Source of the DNA: Thiogranum sp963752745 | GTDB lineage: Bacteria > Pseudomonadota > Gammaproteobacteria > DSM-19610 | Length of the DNA stretch: 64,000 bases | Direction of reading: 5' to 3' | Assembly: GCA_963752745.1 (NCBI GenBank) | Contig: CAVWAK010000047.1 | Coordinates: 1-64,000 of the forward strand | Shown here: in pieces, positions 17,524 through 25,060 of the stretch | How positions within the stretch are numbered: position 1 is the first letter of the stretch | How the letters are laid out: every line of letters begins with the position of its first letter | Made by a program: the position numbers and the translations under genes | The notes under the pieces: generated by a model | The model's input: the letters and a program-made list of their open reading frames with translations, nothing else | Told to the model about the DNA's origin: nothing | Databases searched by the model: none

Positions 17524-18324
17524 TTAGTTAATATCGTGGCTATTGTGGGTAAACATATCATTATTAGCTTCATTTACGCTCATTAGTGGGCGCAGAGTTG
17601 ATAACAGGCTTTTGAATAGCTGTGGATTGTTTTTTTCCTCGCTGGCTAGAAGTTCTTTCATGTGCTGCCGCTGCGTCGGCATGGTGAAACAAGCGGGGCA
17701 GCTGTCAACAATAACCGGCAGGCCCGCGGATTGTGCAAAGTCCCGAGTCTGTCTCTCGCGAACGTAGACCAACGGACGTATGACGCGCAGATCACCGTCG
17801 CTGATGCGGTAATTCGCTTTCATGGTTTTGAGTCGTCCGCCGTGGAAGGCGGACATCAGGAAGCTCTCAGCTAAATCATCAAGGTGTTGTGCAAGAGCCA
17901 GCACATTGTAGCCTTCGCGTCGCGCGGTCGCATACATCACCCCACGTTTCATTCTGGCGCACCAGCTGCAATAGGAGTCACCATTGATATGCTCTCTGGC
18001 ACGCTCCAGGATCGGTTCGCGCTGGTAGAAATAGGGTATACCCAGGTCAGCCAGATAGGGTTGCAGAACCGAGGGGTCGAATCCATCCACCTGCGGGTCA
18101 ACGGTCATGACAGCCAGTTCAAAGTGGATAGGCGCATGGCGACTGAGCTGATGCAGGATATGCAATAGTGACAGGGAGTCCTTGCCGCCGGAAAGGCCGA
18201 GCAGGATGCGGTCCTGATCATGGATCATGTCATGGTCAGCAATTGCCCTGCCTACAGGGCGCATTAAATTCTTGTTTATTTTCAACATTAAATTCAGCCG
18301 TGGTACCAGTTTGCCGTCAAACAA
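17524..18324 (-). CDS. ttcA: tRNA 2-thiocytidine(32) synthetase TtcA family
   Basis: PP-loop enzyme that thiolates cytidine 32 of certain tRNAs using an iron-sulfur cluster. The ATP-binding motif LSGGKDSLSLLHIL is near residue 45. The cluster ligands are expected at CSWCARMKRG (two cysteines) and CPAC (third), which are both present. The length is 266 residues against 311 in E. coli, because the C-terminal tail is shorter. The TTG at 18324 is used since NLMLKINKNLMRPVGRAIAD aligns with the family N-terminus; an internal ATG at 18288 is the alternative. The gene is divergent from a rhodanese gene, a possible sulfur donor. Confidence 0.85.
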   Translation of the reverse strand: MFDGKLVPRLNLMLKINKNLMRPVGRAIADHDMIHDQDRILLGLSGGKDSLSLLHILHQLSRHAPIHFELAVMTVDPQVDGFDPSVLQPYLADLGIPYFYQREPILERAREHINGDSYCSWCARMKRGVMYATARREGYNVLALAQHLDDLAESFLMSAFHGGRLKTMKANYRISDGDLRVIRPLVYVRERQTRDFAQSAGLPVIVDSCPACFTMPTQRQHMKELLASEEKNNPQLFKSLLSTLRPLMSVNEANNDMFTHNSHDIN

Positions 18325-18362
18325 CTATACTTGGTTAGCCATTACAAAGGGGAGATGCGGGC

Positions 18363-18785
18363 ATGGCAGAAGTACAAGGAGTTTCGTCGAAGGAGGCGTG
18401 GCGGATACTGCAGGATAATCCCCGCGCCGTACTCGTGGATGTGCGTTCGGACATGGAGTTTTTGTTTGTCGGGCACCCGGCCGGAGCGATACATGTTCCC
18501 TGGATCGACTATCCTGAATGGAAGCTGAATCCCAACTTTGTCACGGAAATACGCAAGCTGGTGCTGGGCGGCATTTGCCATGACAGCGCCAATCAGGGGG
18601 TACCCGTGGTGTTAATCTGTCGTAGCGGGAAGCGCTCATTGGAGGCTGGTATAGCATTGATTGAAGAAGGATTTGATGATGTCTTTAATATTACAGAGGG
18701 CTTTGAAGGCGAACTTGACGAGAACCACCACCGCGGCACCATGGGTGGTTGGCGGTTTGAAGGGCTGCCCTGGGAGCAGTGTTGA
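18363..18785 (+). CDS. Single-domain rhodanese-like sulfurtransferase
   Basis: 140-residue cytoplasmic protein with one complete rhodanese domain: LVDVRSDMEFLFVGHPAGAIHVPW, and the active-site loop VVLICRSGKRSLEAG, whose cysteine (around residue 83) carries the persulfide. It starts 38 bp from the divergent ttcA and precedes the DsrE2-like gene. In sulfur oxidisers, rhodanese, TusA and DsrE2 genes cluster and pass sulfane sulfur between them. No tusA is seen here, so the relay role is an inference from context. Confidence 0.93.
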   Translation: MAEVQGVSSKEAWRILQDNPRAVLVDVRSDMEFLFVGHPAGAIHVPWIDYPEWKLNPNFVTEIRKLVLGGICHDSANQGVPVVLICRSGKRSLEAGIALIEEGFDDVFNITEGFEGELDENHHRGTMGGWRFEGLPWEQC

Positions 18786-19023
18786 TCCCGTCAGTCGGCT
18801 GACTGAAATATATGGCCAATAATTTGACCCTGTAAAAATCCATTCATATAATCGGTCGATGGGTGCCACCCCCCTGCCATTCTGTCCTGGTTAAATTTCC
18901 ATCGACCACCGACCGGCGGCAAAACTTAACATCATGGGGTACGGGTCTGTCCCTGGATACATAACGACACATCTTGTAAATACACAACTAACCGTGGATT
19001 CACGGCTAGGGAGGATATAAAAC

Positions 19024-19635
19024 ATGTCGACGACTGCCGAAAGCATGAACGGGGCACAGATGGACGAGTGGCTGAACAAGAAACTCGACGAAGTACTGCC
19101 TGGCAAGTTAAAAGAAATCGACGAAGCACGTACACCGTCGATGTCCATTATCGCAACCAAGGGTACGCTGGACTGGGCCTATCCGCCCTTCATCCTGGCA
19201 TCTACATCCGCGGCACTCGGTTGGGATACATCGATCTTCTTTACATTCTACGGCCTGCTGCTGCTGAAAAAGGAAATCCCGTCTGAAGTGAGCCCGCTGG
19301 GTAATCCGGCCATGCCAATGAAAATGCCATTTGGTCCGCAGTGGTTCCAGGATTTCAGCTGGCCGATGCCGAACCTGCTGATGGCCGGCGTGCCCGGTTT
19401 CGAAAAGGTGGCTACCGGTCTCATGAAGAAGACATTCAAGAACAAAGGTGTGGCTACTGTTGAGGAGCTGCGTGACCTCTGCCTCGAGGCAGAAGTTTCG
19501 ATGGTGGCATGCCAGATGACTGTTGACGTGTTTGGCTTCAAGCACAGCGATTTTATCGATGAAGTCAGCGATTATGTGGGTGCGACCTACTTCCTGCCGA
19601 TCGCCAAGGATTCTGACGTCTGCCTGTTTATATAA
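19024..19635 (+). CDS. DsrE2-like protein (DsrE/DsrF/DrsH superfamily)
   Basis: Sulfur-trafficking family protein. The 203 residues show an acidic N-terminus, a nucleotide-fold start (MSIIATKGTLDWAYPPFILA), two hydrophobic stretches (FFTFYGLLLLKK and around NLLMAG) and the conserved cysteine in SMVACQMTVDVFGF. The start has a good Shine-Dalgarno (GGGAGGA, 7 nt before ATG). DsrE2 proteins are membrane-associated and act with rhodanese and TusA in the cytoplasmic sulfur relay of sulfur-oxidising bacteria. The gene is monocistronic, ending at a strong terminator; the long upstream gap of 238 bp probably holds its promoter. Confidence 0.85.
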   Translation: MSTTAESMNGAQMDEWLNKKLDEVLPGKLKEIDEARTPSMSIIATKGTLDWAYPPFILASTSAALGWDTSIFFTFYGLLLLKKEIPSEVSPLGNPAMPMKMPFGPQWFQDFSWPMPNLLMAGVPGFEKVATGLMKKTFKNKGVATVEELRDLCLEAEVSMVACQMTVDVFGFKHSDFIDEVSDYVGATYFLPIAKDSDVCLFI

Positions 19636-19659
19636 TCTGGCGGTAAATGGAACCTTGAG

Positions 19660-19690
19660 AAGGCGCGCCTTTTACGGCGCGCCTTTTTTT
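19660..19690 (+). terminator. Rho-independent terminator of dsrE2
   Basis: Ten-base perfect stem (AAGGCGCGCC / GGCGCGCCTT), six-base loop and a run of T. It ends 9-18 bp before the pip start, so pip must have its own promoter or depend on read-through. Confidence 0.92.
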
Positions 19691-19707
19691 ATGCCAGAAT
19701 GCTGCTC

Positions 19708-20655
19708 ATGCGTTCACTCTATCCATCCATTCAGCCTTATGTCCGTCATACCCTGAACGTCGATGATCCGCATCGGCTATATGTCGAGGAGTGCGGTAAT
19801 CCTGATGGTATCCCTGTCGTATTCGTTCATGGAGGCCCCGGTGGCGGTTGCGAGGCCTGGCACCGTCAGCTCTTTAACCCGGACCTCTACCGCATAATCC
19901 TGTTTGACCAGCGTGGTTGCGGGCGGTCAACGCCACACGCCGAGCTTGAAGGCAATAACACCCAGGCGTTGCTGGCTGATATGGAAGTCATACGCGATCA
20001 TCTTGGTGTCGATCGTTGGCTCGTGTTCGGTGGCTCCTGGGGGGCCACACTGGGACTGCTCTATGCCCAGGCTCAACCGGCACGGGTGCTTGGCCTGGTG
20101 ATGCGAGGTATTTTCCTGTGTCGCGACCAGGATATCAGCTGGTTTTACCAGTCCGGAGCCTCAAGACTGTTTCCTGACTACTGGCATGATTTCGTCGCAC
20201 AGGTAGAGCGGGATGAACGTCACGATATGGTTGCCGCTTACTACCGGTTATTGACCGGTAAGGATGAAGTGAAGCGCCTGGCGGCCGCAAAAGCCTGGTC
20301 GACCTGGGAAGGTCGCACCTCGACACTGCATAGCAAGCCCGAGTTGGTGGAGCACTTTGCCGCCAGCCATGTGGCACTGGGTATGGCGCGGATCGAGTGT
20401 CATTATTTTATTCACCAGGCTTTTATCGAATCCAACCAGATTATTCGCCAGGCATATCTTCTGGAGGATATTCCCGGTGTGATTATCCACGGTCGTTATG
20501 ATGTCGTGTGCCCGGTTGATCAAGCCTATGCGCTGCACGAAGCCTGGCCGACAGCCAGGCTTAATATTGTTTCTGCTTCGGGCCATTCAGCTGGAGAGCA
20601 GGCTATTGCGGATGCGTTGATTCGTGCCACGGACGAGTTCGCGGAAACGTTGTGA
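19708..20655 (+). CDS. pip: Proline iminopeptidase
   Basis: Alpha/beta-hydrolase that releases N-terminal proline from peptides. The 315-residue protein shows the oxyanion-hole sequence VFVHGGPGGGCEAW, FDQRGCGRSTPH, the nucleophile elbow GGSWGATLGLLYAQ with the catalytic serine, the acid in IIHGRYDVVCPV and the histidine in SASGHSAGEQ. Family landmarks such as LYPSIQPY and EECGNPDG are at the N-terminus. The ATG at 19708 is preferred; 19699 is also possible. The stop overlaps the dtd start by 4 bp. Confidence 0.95.
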   Translation: MRSLYPSIQPYVRHTLNVDDPHRLYVEECGNPDGIPVVFVHGGPGGGCEAWHRQLFNPDLYRIILFDQRGCGRSTPHAELEGNNTQALLADMEVIRDHLGVDRWLVFGGSWGATLGLLYAQAQPARVLGLVMRGIFLCRDQDISWFYQSGASRLFPDYWHDFVAQVERDERHDMVAAYYRLLTGKDEVKRLAAAKAWSTWEGRTSTLHSKPELVEHFAASHVALGMARIECHYFIHQAFIESNQIIRQAYLLEDIPGVIIHGRYDVVCPVDQAYALHEAWPTARLNIVSASGHSAGEQAIADALIRATDEFAETL

Positions 20656-21098
20656 TCGCCTTGTTGCAGCGGGTCAGCGAAGCCTGGGTTGCGGTGGGCG
20701 GCGAGCGTATTGCCGAGTCCGGCGCCGGGCTCATGGTGCTGGTTGCTGTTGAGCGGGACGATGGTGAAGCACAGGCGGATCGTCTTTTGGAGCGCGTGCT
20801 GAACTATCGGGTGTTTGCTGACAAAGAAGGGCGTATGAACCTGAGCGTTGCAGATATTGGTGGCGACCTGTTACTGGTGCCCCAGTTTACCCTTGCAGCT
20901 GATACGAATAAGGGACGGCGAGCCAGTTTTACTTCAGCGGCATCACCCGATGACGGGCAGAGACTGTTCGAATATTTCATACGGCAGGCTATGGATCAGT
21001 TTGGCCATGTAAAAACCGGTCGCTTTGGTGCTGATATGCAAGTCGGATTGATCAATGACGGCCCCGTGACTTTCTGGTTACGGGTGCCGGCTCAATAG
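20652..21098 (+). CDS. dtd: D-aminoacyl-tRNA deacylase
   Basis: Hydrolyses D-amino acids mischarged on tRNA. 148 residues. The N-terminus MIALLQRVSEAWVAVGGE, the active-site motif SQFTL-type sequence (VPQFTLAADTNKGRRASF) and the GPVT motif (NDGPVTFWL) are all present. Note the first residue of the SQ(F)TL motif is P rather than S. It begins at GTG within the end of pip (GTGA overlap), so the two are translationally coupled. Confidence 0.95.
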   Translation: MIALLQRVSEAWVAVGGERIAESGAGLMVLVAVERDDGEAQADRLLERVLNYRVFADKEGRMNLSVADIGGDLLLVPQFTLAADTNKGRRASFTSAASPDDGQRLFEYFIRQAMDQFGHVKTGRFGADMQVGLINDGPVTFWLRVPAQ

Positions 21099-21341
21099 TT
21101 ACCGGTCGTCACAGGGGCGCTGAAAATAGCAGGTCATTGCGCAGGTCGTGGCAGTGAGCAACCAGAACATAAAAAAGCCAATACTGTATGCGGCGGTACG
21201 ACTGATGTCCGGGTAGTCGGTGAGTGCGACCAGGTCGGCCGGGTCGAATACCGTAAAAAACAGGCCGGTTGCAGCGCCTGCAGTCAGAAATGAAGGCCAG
21301 AGCACGGCAATAACGCGCTGAATTACTGGTATCTCGTTCAT
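21099..21341 (-). CDS. Small two-helix membrane protein downstream of ccoH
   Basis: 80-residue protein with two hydrophobic segments, about 11-30 (VLWPSFLTAGAATGLFFTVF) and 46-66 (TAAYSIGFFMFWLLTATTCA), and a short cysteine-containing tail (CYFQRPCDDR). It follows ccoH by 33 bp on the same strand, abuts the dtd stop exactly on the other strand, and has a good upstream GGGAGGAGA. It is not CcoS or CcoI by sequence. Its position at the end of a cbb3 block suggests a role in oxidase assembly, which is inference only. Confidence 0.75.
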   Translation of the reverse strand: MNEIPVIQRVIAVLWPSFLTAGAATGLFFTVFDPADLVALTDYPDISRTAAYSIGFFMFWLLTATTCAMTCYFQRPCDDR

Positions 21342-21374
21342 GTCTCCTCCCGTTTAATGGATTGCAGGTGCTGT

Positions 21375-21884
21375 TTAGTGCTCACCACTTAACCGTGCTT
21401 GCAGGCCATCATCAATATGCGCCTTTCCGCGCAGTTCCCACTGGCCGTCATCGGATTGAAGGCGAAGATACCAGTTACCAGCTTGCAGTGGCTGGTATGG
21501 GGCACGGTAGAGTTTGTTATCAATGCGCTCCAGGGTGAAGTTTTTGTCCAGGTCGTCGCGAGTAGCATGGATAAATTCGAGTTTCAGCGAGTCAGGAAAT
21601 TGCAGGTCGATTGCCTGGAGTTCAAGTTGTATATATTCGTTATCGGCACGAAGCAGGCCTTCCAGTCCGAGCTCAGTTGCTGTCCGCAAGCGCTCTGTCT
21701 GTTGGTTGATGGCCAAACCTTGCTTGTAGTAGTCATCAGCCACCAGCGCATTGGGGCTGTTTACGGCAAGAATAAAGGTGGCAATACCGCCGAATACCGC
21801 GCTTGCAGGCAGGGAGATCAATAGCCAGGGCCATAGCTGCTTGTACCAGGGGCATTGGTCCTCGTTAATGGTGGCATCGTACAT
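21375..21884 (-). CDS. ccoH: FixH/CcoH family protein
   Basis: Membrane-anchored accessory protein of cbb3 oxidase assembly. 169 residues: a single N-terminal membrane helix (LWPWLLISLPASAVFGGIATFILAV, about 17-41), then the typical FixH sequence NALVADDYYKQGLAINQ, followed by a periplasmic beta-rich domain ending in LRLQSDDGQWELRGKAHI. It starts 5 nt after the ccoG stop. In the usual ccoGHIS cluster, ccoI and ccoS would come next; here only a small membrane gene does. Confidence 0.92.
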   Translation of the reverse strand: MYDATINEDQCPWYKQLWPWLLISLPASAVFGGIATFILAVNSPNALVADDYYKQGLAINQQTERLRTATELGLEGLLRADNEYIQLELQAIDLQFPDSLKLEFIHATRDDLDKNFTLERIDNKLYRAPYQPLQAGNWYLRLQSDDGQWELRGKAHIDDGLQARLSGEH

Positions 21885-21889
21885 AGTGA

Positions 21890-23338
21890 TTACCTCGATG
21901 TGACCGGGCCGAGGAAGCGTGCGCGTTGGCGTCGTCGGAGCGTCGTCGGAGCGTCGTCGGCATATAGAATGAATTCGATTTCAGCCGATGGGCGTTTAAG
22001 CGCCACCGGGTCAACACGCACCGAGACCGGGAGGTTTAGCACTTCACCGGATTCGACCTCAATGAACGGGTCATTAAGGTTAAGTTCCAGACCTTCAATA
22101 CCCGCAGATTCGCCAGATACCTCAAGCTGATAACGGTGGGTTTTTTTGTCCATATTAATGACTTTCAGGGTATACACGTTCTCGACCAGGCCTTCATTGG
22201 TCTCGCGATAAAGGCTGTTTCGATCGCGAATAATATCCAGCTTTAATGGCATGCGCTGGGTAAGTTCGTATACCAGTCCCACGCTAAGGGCAATGAGCAA
22301 CAGCGTATACATGATGGTGCGGGGCCGCAGGATACGGGAGGGTTTCCCTTCCATGGCGTGTTCAGTAGTGTAGCGTATCAGCCCCCTGGGGTAGCTCATT
22401 TTGTCCATGACCTGGTCGCAGACATCGATGCAGGCTGCGCAGCCGATACACTGGTACTGCAACCCGTCGCGAATATCGATACCGGTTGGGCAAACCTGTT
22501 TGCAGAGTGTGCAGTCTACGCACTCGCCCAGGCCGACCTGATGTGGTTCAACGGAACGCTTCCTGGCACCGCGTGGCTCGCCCCGGTTTTCGTCATAGGC
22601 AATAGTCAGGGTGTCCTTGTCGAACATCGCGCTCTGAAAACGCGCATAGGGACACATATAGATGCACACCTGTTCACGCATCCAGCCAGCATTGCCGTAA
22701 GTGGCGAAGCCGTAGAAAAAGATCCAGAACGTTTCCCAGGGACCAAGAGACCAGGGTGCGAATGCTCCGGCGAGTTCGCGGATGGGGGTGAAGTAGCCAA
22801 CAAACGTGAAGCCGGTAAACAGTGAAAAAGTTATCCAGATAAAATGTTTAAGTGCCTTGACGCGGAATTTTGCGGGCGTCAGGTCGGCTTTGTCACGCTT
22901 GATCTGCTGGTTTCGTGTGCCCTCGACTTTGCGTTCTATCCACAAAAATATTTCTGTCCAGACGGTTTGCGGGCAAGCGTAACCGCACCACAGGCGGCCG
23001 GCCAACGATGTGACATAGAATAACGTTAATGCCGCAATAATCAGCAGCCAGGCGAAGTAGAAGAAATCCTGCGGCCAGAAGGTCAGTCCGAAAATATAAA
23101 ATTTGCGCGCTGGTAAATCGAGCAACACGGCCTGACGACCGTCCCAGGGTAACCAGGCGACACCGTAAAACAGGCCCAGCAGAACAGTGATGCCGAGCAC
23201 TCGCAAGCTGGCAAACAGGCCGTGAACCTCGCGAGGGTAGACCTTTTTATGGCTGGCGTAGACTTCCTCCTCATCCAAAGGGGCCTGGTTTGGCCCTGGT
23301 GTGGATTTGGAGGAGGCTGCAGCTGGCTTGCTCGTCAT
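21890..23338 (-). CDS. ccoG: Cytochrome c oxidase accessory protein CcoG (RdxA/FixG)
   Basis: Polyferredoxin-like membrane protein implicated in reducing copper for cbb3 oxidase assembly. The 482 residues contain about five membrane helices, WCGYACPQTVWTEIF, and a two-cluster ferredoxin segment (CVDCTLCKQVCPTGIDIRDG then CIGCAACIDVCDQVM). A C-terminal Ig-like domain ends FLGPVTSR. An 11-bp sequence is repeated almost three times in the last 25 codons (21929-21960); the present copy number keeps the conserved C-terminus in frame. It lies 12 bp downstream of ccoP. Confidence 0.96.
   Translation of the reverse strand: MTSKPAAASSKSTPGPNQAPLDEEEVYASHKKVYPREVHGLFASLRVLGITVLLGLFYGVAWLPWDGRQAVLLDLPARKFYIFGLTFWPQDFFYFAWLLIIAALTLFYVTSLAGRLWCGYACPQTVWTEIFLWIERKVEGTRNQQIKRDKADLTPAKFRVKALKHFIWITFSLFTGFTFVGYFTPIRELAGAFAPWSLGPWETFWIFFYGFATYGNAGWMREQVCIYMCPYARFQSAMFDKDTLTIAYDENRGEPRGARKRSVEPHQVGLGECVDCTLCKQVCPTGIDIRDGLQYQCIGCAACIDVCDQVMDKMSYPRGLIRYTTEHAMEGKPSRILRPRTIMYTLLLIALSVGLVYELTQRMPLKLDIIRDRNSLYRETNEGLVENVYTLKVINMDKKTHRYQLEVSGESAGIEGLELNLNDPFIEVESGEVLNLPVSVRVDPVALKRPSAEIEFILYADDAPTTLRRRQRARFLGPVTSR
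21929..21960. repeat. 11-bp tandem repeat, 2.9 copies, inside ccoG
   Basis: The unit GCGTCGTCGGA is repeated without mismatch in the 3' end of ccoG. Since 11 is not a multiple of three, gain or loss of a unit would change the C-terminal reading frame after the Ig-like domain. Confidence 0.85.
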
Positions 23339-23350
23339 AAATACTTCAGT

Positions 23351-24268
23351 TTACGGTTTGTTGGACAGGCTGTAGATGTAAGTGGTTAACAAGTGCGCCT
23401 TGTCCTCGCCGAGAAAATCACGGTGCGCAGGCATGCGCCCGTTACGGCCAGCTGCAATACTCTGGCGAATCACGCCCGGTGAACCACCATACAGCCAGTT
23501 ATTATTGGTCAGGTCGGGCGCACCCAGTGCCGGGTTACCCTTGCCTTCGGCACCATGGCAGGCTGCACAGTAGGTTGCGAAGTGTGTCTGTCCGGCACTT
23601 GCCAGTGCTGCATCGGCCTCACGCCCGTTAAGTTGCATGACATACGCTGCAGTTTCCTCGACACCCTTATCGTTAAGAACTGCACCCCAGGCCGGCATGG
23701 CGCCACTGCGTCCCTCGAGAATACTTAATTTTATCGCCTCCGGGTTGCCACCGTAGAGCCAGACATTGTCGCGCAAATTCGGGAATCCCGTGGTTCCGCC
23801 GGCGTCCGACCCATGGCAGCTGGCGCAGTAGTTCACGAACAGTCGCTGGCCGACTTTTATTGCGCCAGCGTCACTGATCAGATCAGCAACCGGAGTCGCC
23901 GCATATTTGGCGAATAACGGCCCGTACTTTTCATCGGATCGCTGAATTTCCTTCGCATAGGCATCCTGCTGTGTCCAGTTAAGTACACCGCGGAAGCTGC
24001 CAAGACCGGGATAAAGCACCAGATATACCAGGCTGAAAACCAGCGTGATGTAAAACAGCCACAGCCACCACTTTGGTAGCGGATTATTGAACTCCTCAAG
24101 GTTTTCGTCCCACTTGTGACCGGTAACGTCGCCGACATTGGCCTCCCCGGGACGAGGCTTGCTCGACCAGCGGATCAGCCACCAGCAGGCAAATATGTTT
24201 GCCAGCGTTAAAACGATAATCCACAGGTTCCAGAAGTTACTGGTAAAGGTAAAGTCATTGGCTGTCAT
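23351..24268 (-). CDS. ccoP: cbb3-type cytochrome c oxidase, dihaem subunit CcoP
   Basis: Membrane-anchored dihaem cytochrome c that feeds electrons to CcoN. From ATG 24268 (AAGGGTGG upstream) it has 305 residues: two N-terminal helices (FWNLWIIVLTLANIFACWWLI and WWLWLFYITLVFSLVYLVLYP) and two haem c domains with CASCH and CAACH, plus NVWLYGG and NNWLYGG repeats with the methionine ligands in GAMPAW and GRMPAH. A longer open frame up to 24397 exists but its extra residues are the out-of-frame ccoQ sequence. The start overlaps ccoQ by 14 bp. Confidence 0.96.
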   Translation of the reverse strand: MTANDFTFTSNFWNLWIIVLTLANIFACWWLIRWSSKPRPGEANVGDVTGHKWDENLEEFNNPLPKWWLWLFYITLVFSLVYLVLYPGLGSFRGVLNWTQQDAYAKEIQRSDEKYGPLFAKYAATPVADLISDAGAIKVGQRLFVNYCASCHGSDAGGTTGFPNLRDNVWLYGGNPEAIKLSILEGRSGAMPAWGAVLNDKGVEETAAYVMQLNGREADAALASAGQTHFATYCAACHGAEGKGNPALGAPDLTNNNWLYGGSPGVIRQSIAAGRNGRMPAHRDFLGEDKAHLLTTYIYSLSNKP

Positions 24269-24434
24269 GCTGGCCACCCTTGCTGTTTTGATCGATGTCT
24301 TCATCCGCGAACGGCAGGTTCGCGGCCTCGTCGAAGGCTTTTTTGCGTTTACTGCTCCAGGCCCATATCCAGACGCCCACAAAGGCGACCAGAGCAAGCC
24401 CGGTCAGAACGCCGCGCAATGTGTTGATATCCAT
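24255..24434 (-). CDS. ccoQ: cbb3-type oxidase small subunit CcoQ
   Basis: 59-residue membrane protein that stabilises the cbb3 complex. Translation from the ATG at 24434 gives MDINTLRGVLTGLALVAFVG then VWIWAWSSKRKKAFDEAANL and PFADEDID, the classic CcoQ pattern: one helix, a basic patch and the AANLPF-like motif. It sits 5 nt after ccoO and overlaps the ccoP start by 14 bp, so all four subunit genes are translationally close. Confidence 0.93.
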   Translation of the reverse strand: MDINTLRGVLTGLALVAFVGVWIWAWSSKRKKAFDEAANLPFADEDIDQNSKGGQHDSQ

Positions 24435-24439
24435 GCGGC

Positions 24440-25048
24440 TTACCTCCGGTTTGAAAGTGCTGTGCCAAGATTCTGCAGATAGGCAACCAGTGCATCCAGT
24501 TCGGTTTTTCCTTCTACAGACGCAGAGGCACCGGCAATATCATCGTCGGTGTAAGGCACGCCCAGCGTGCGCATGGCGGCCAGCTTCTTGGGTGTTTCGC
24601 CAGCATCCACCAACGCATCTTCCAGCCAGGGGAAAGCCGGCATATTGGATTCCGGCACCACATCACGCGGATTTAACAGGTGAACTCGCTGCCAATCGTC
24701 GCTGTAGCGCCCACCAACACGCGCCAGGTCCGGGCCGGTACGCTTGGAACCCCACTGGAACGGGTGGTCGTATACAAACTCGCCCGCGACAGAGTAGTGA
24801 CCGTAGCGCTCGGTCTCTGCCCGGAAAGGTCTGATCATCTGCGAATGACACAGATAACAGCCTTCGCGGATGTAGACATCGCGACCTTCGAGTTGCAGCG
24901 CCGTATAGGGCTTCAGTCCTTCAACCGGTTCCGTGGTGCTTTTCAGGAAAAACAGCGGCACGATTTCCACCAGACCACCAATACTGATAACCAGAAGTAC
25001 CAGTACTGCCATAAGGCCAATATTTTTTTCGATTACGTCATGACTCAT
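24440..25048 (-). CDS. ccoO: cbb3-type cytochrome c oxidase, monohaem subunit CcoO
   Basis: Monohaem c subunit of the oxidase. 202 residues with one N-terminal helix (LMAVLVLLVISIGGLVEIVPLFF), EGRDVYIREGCYLCHSQMIRPF carrying the CXXCH haem site, the family motif WGSKRTGPDLARVGGRYSDDWQ, and a methionine in SNMPAFPWL that is the likely haem ligand. It begins 12 nt after ccoN. Intact. Confidence 0.97.
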   Translation of the reverse strand: MSHDVIEKNIGLMAVLVLLVISIGGLVEIVPLFFLKSTTEPVEGLKPYTALQLEGRDVYIREGCYLCHSQMIRPFRAETERYGHYSVAGEFVYDHPFQWGSKRTGPDLARVGGRYSDDWQRVHLLNPRDVVPESNMPAFPWLEDALVDAGETPKKLAAMRTLGVPYTDDDIAGASASVEGKTELDALVAYLQNLGTALSNRR

Positions 25049-25060
25049 GTCGGGGCTCCT

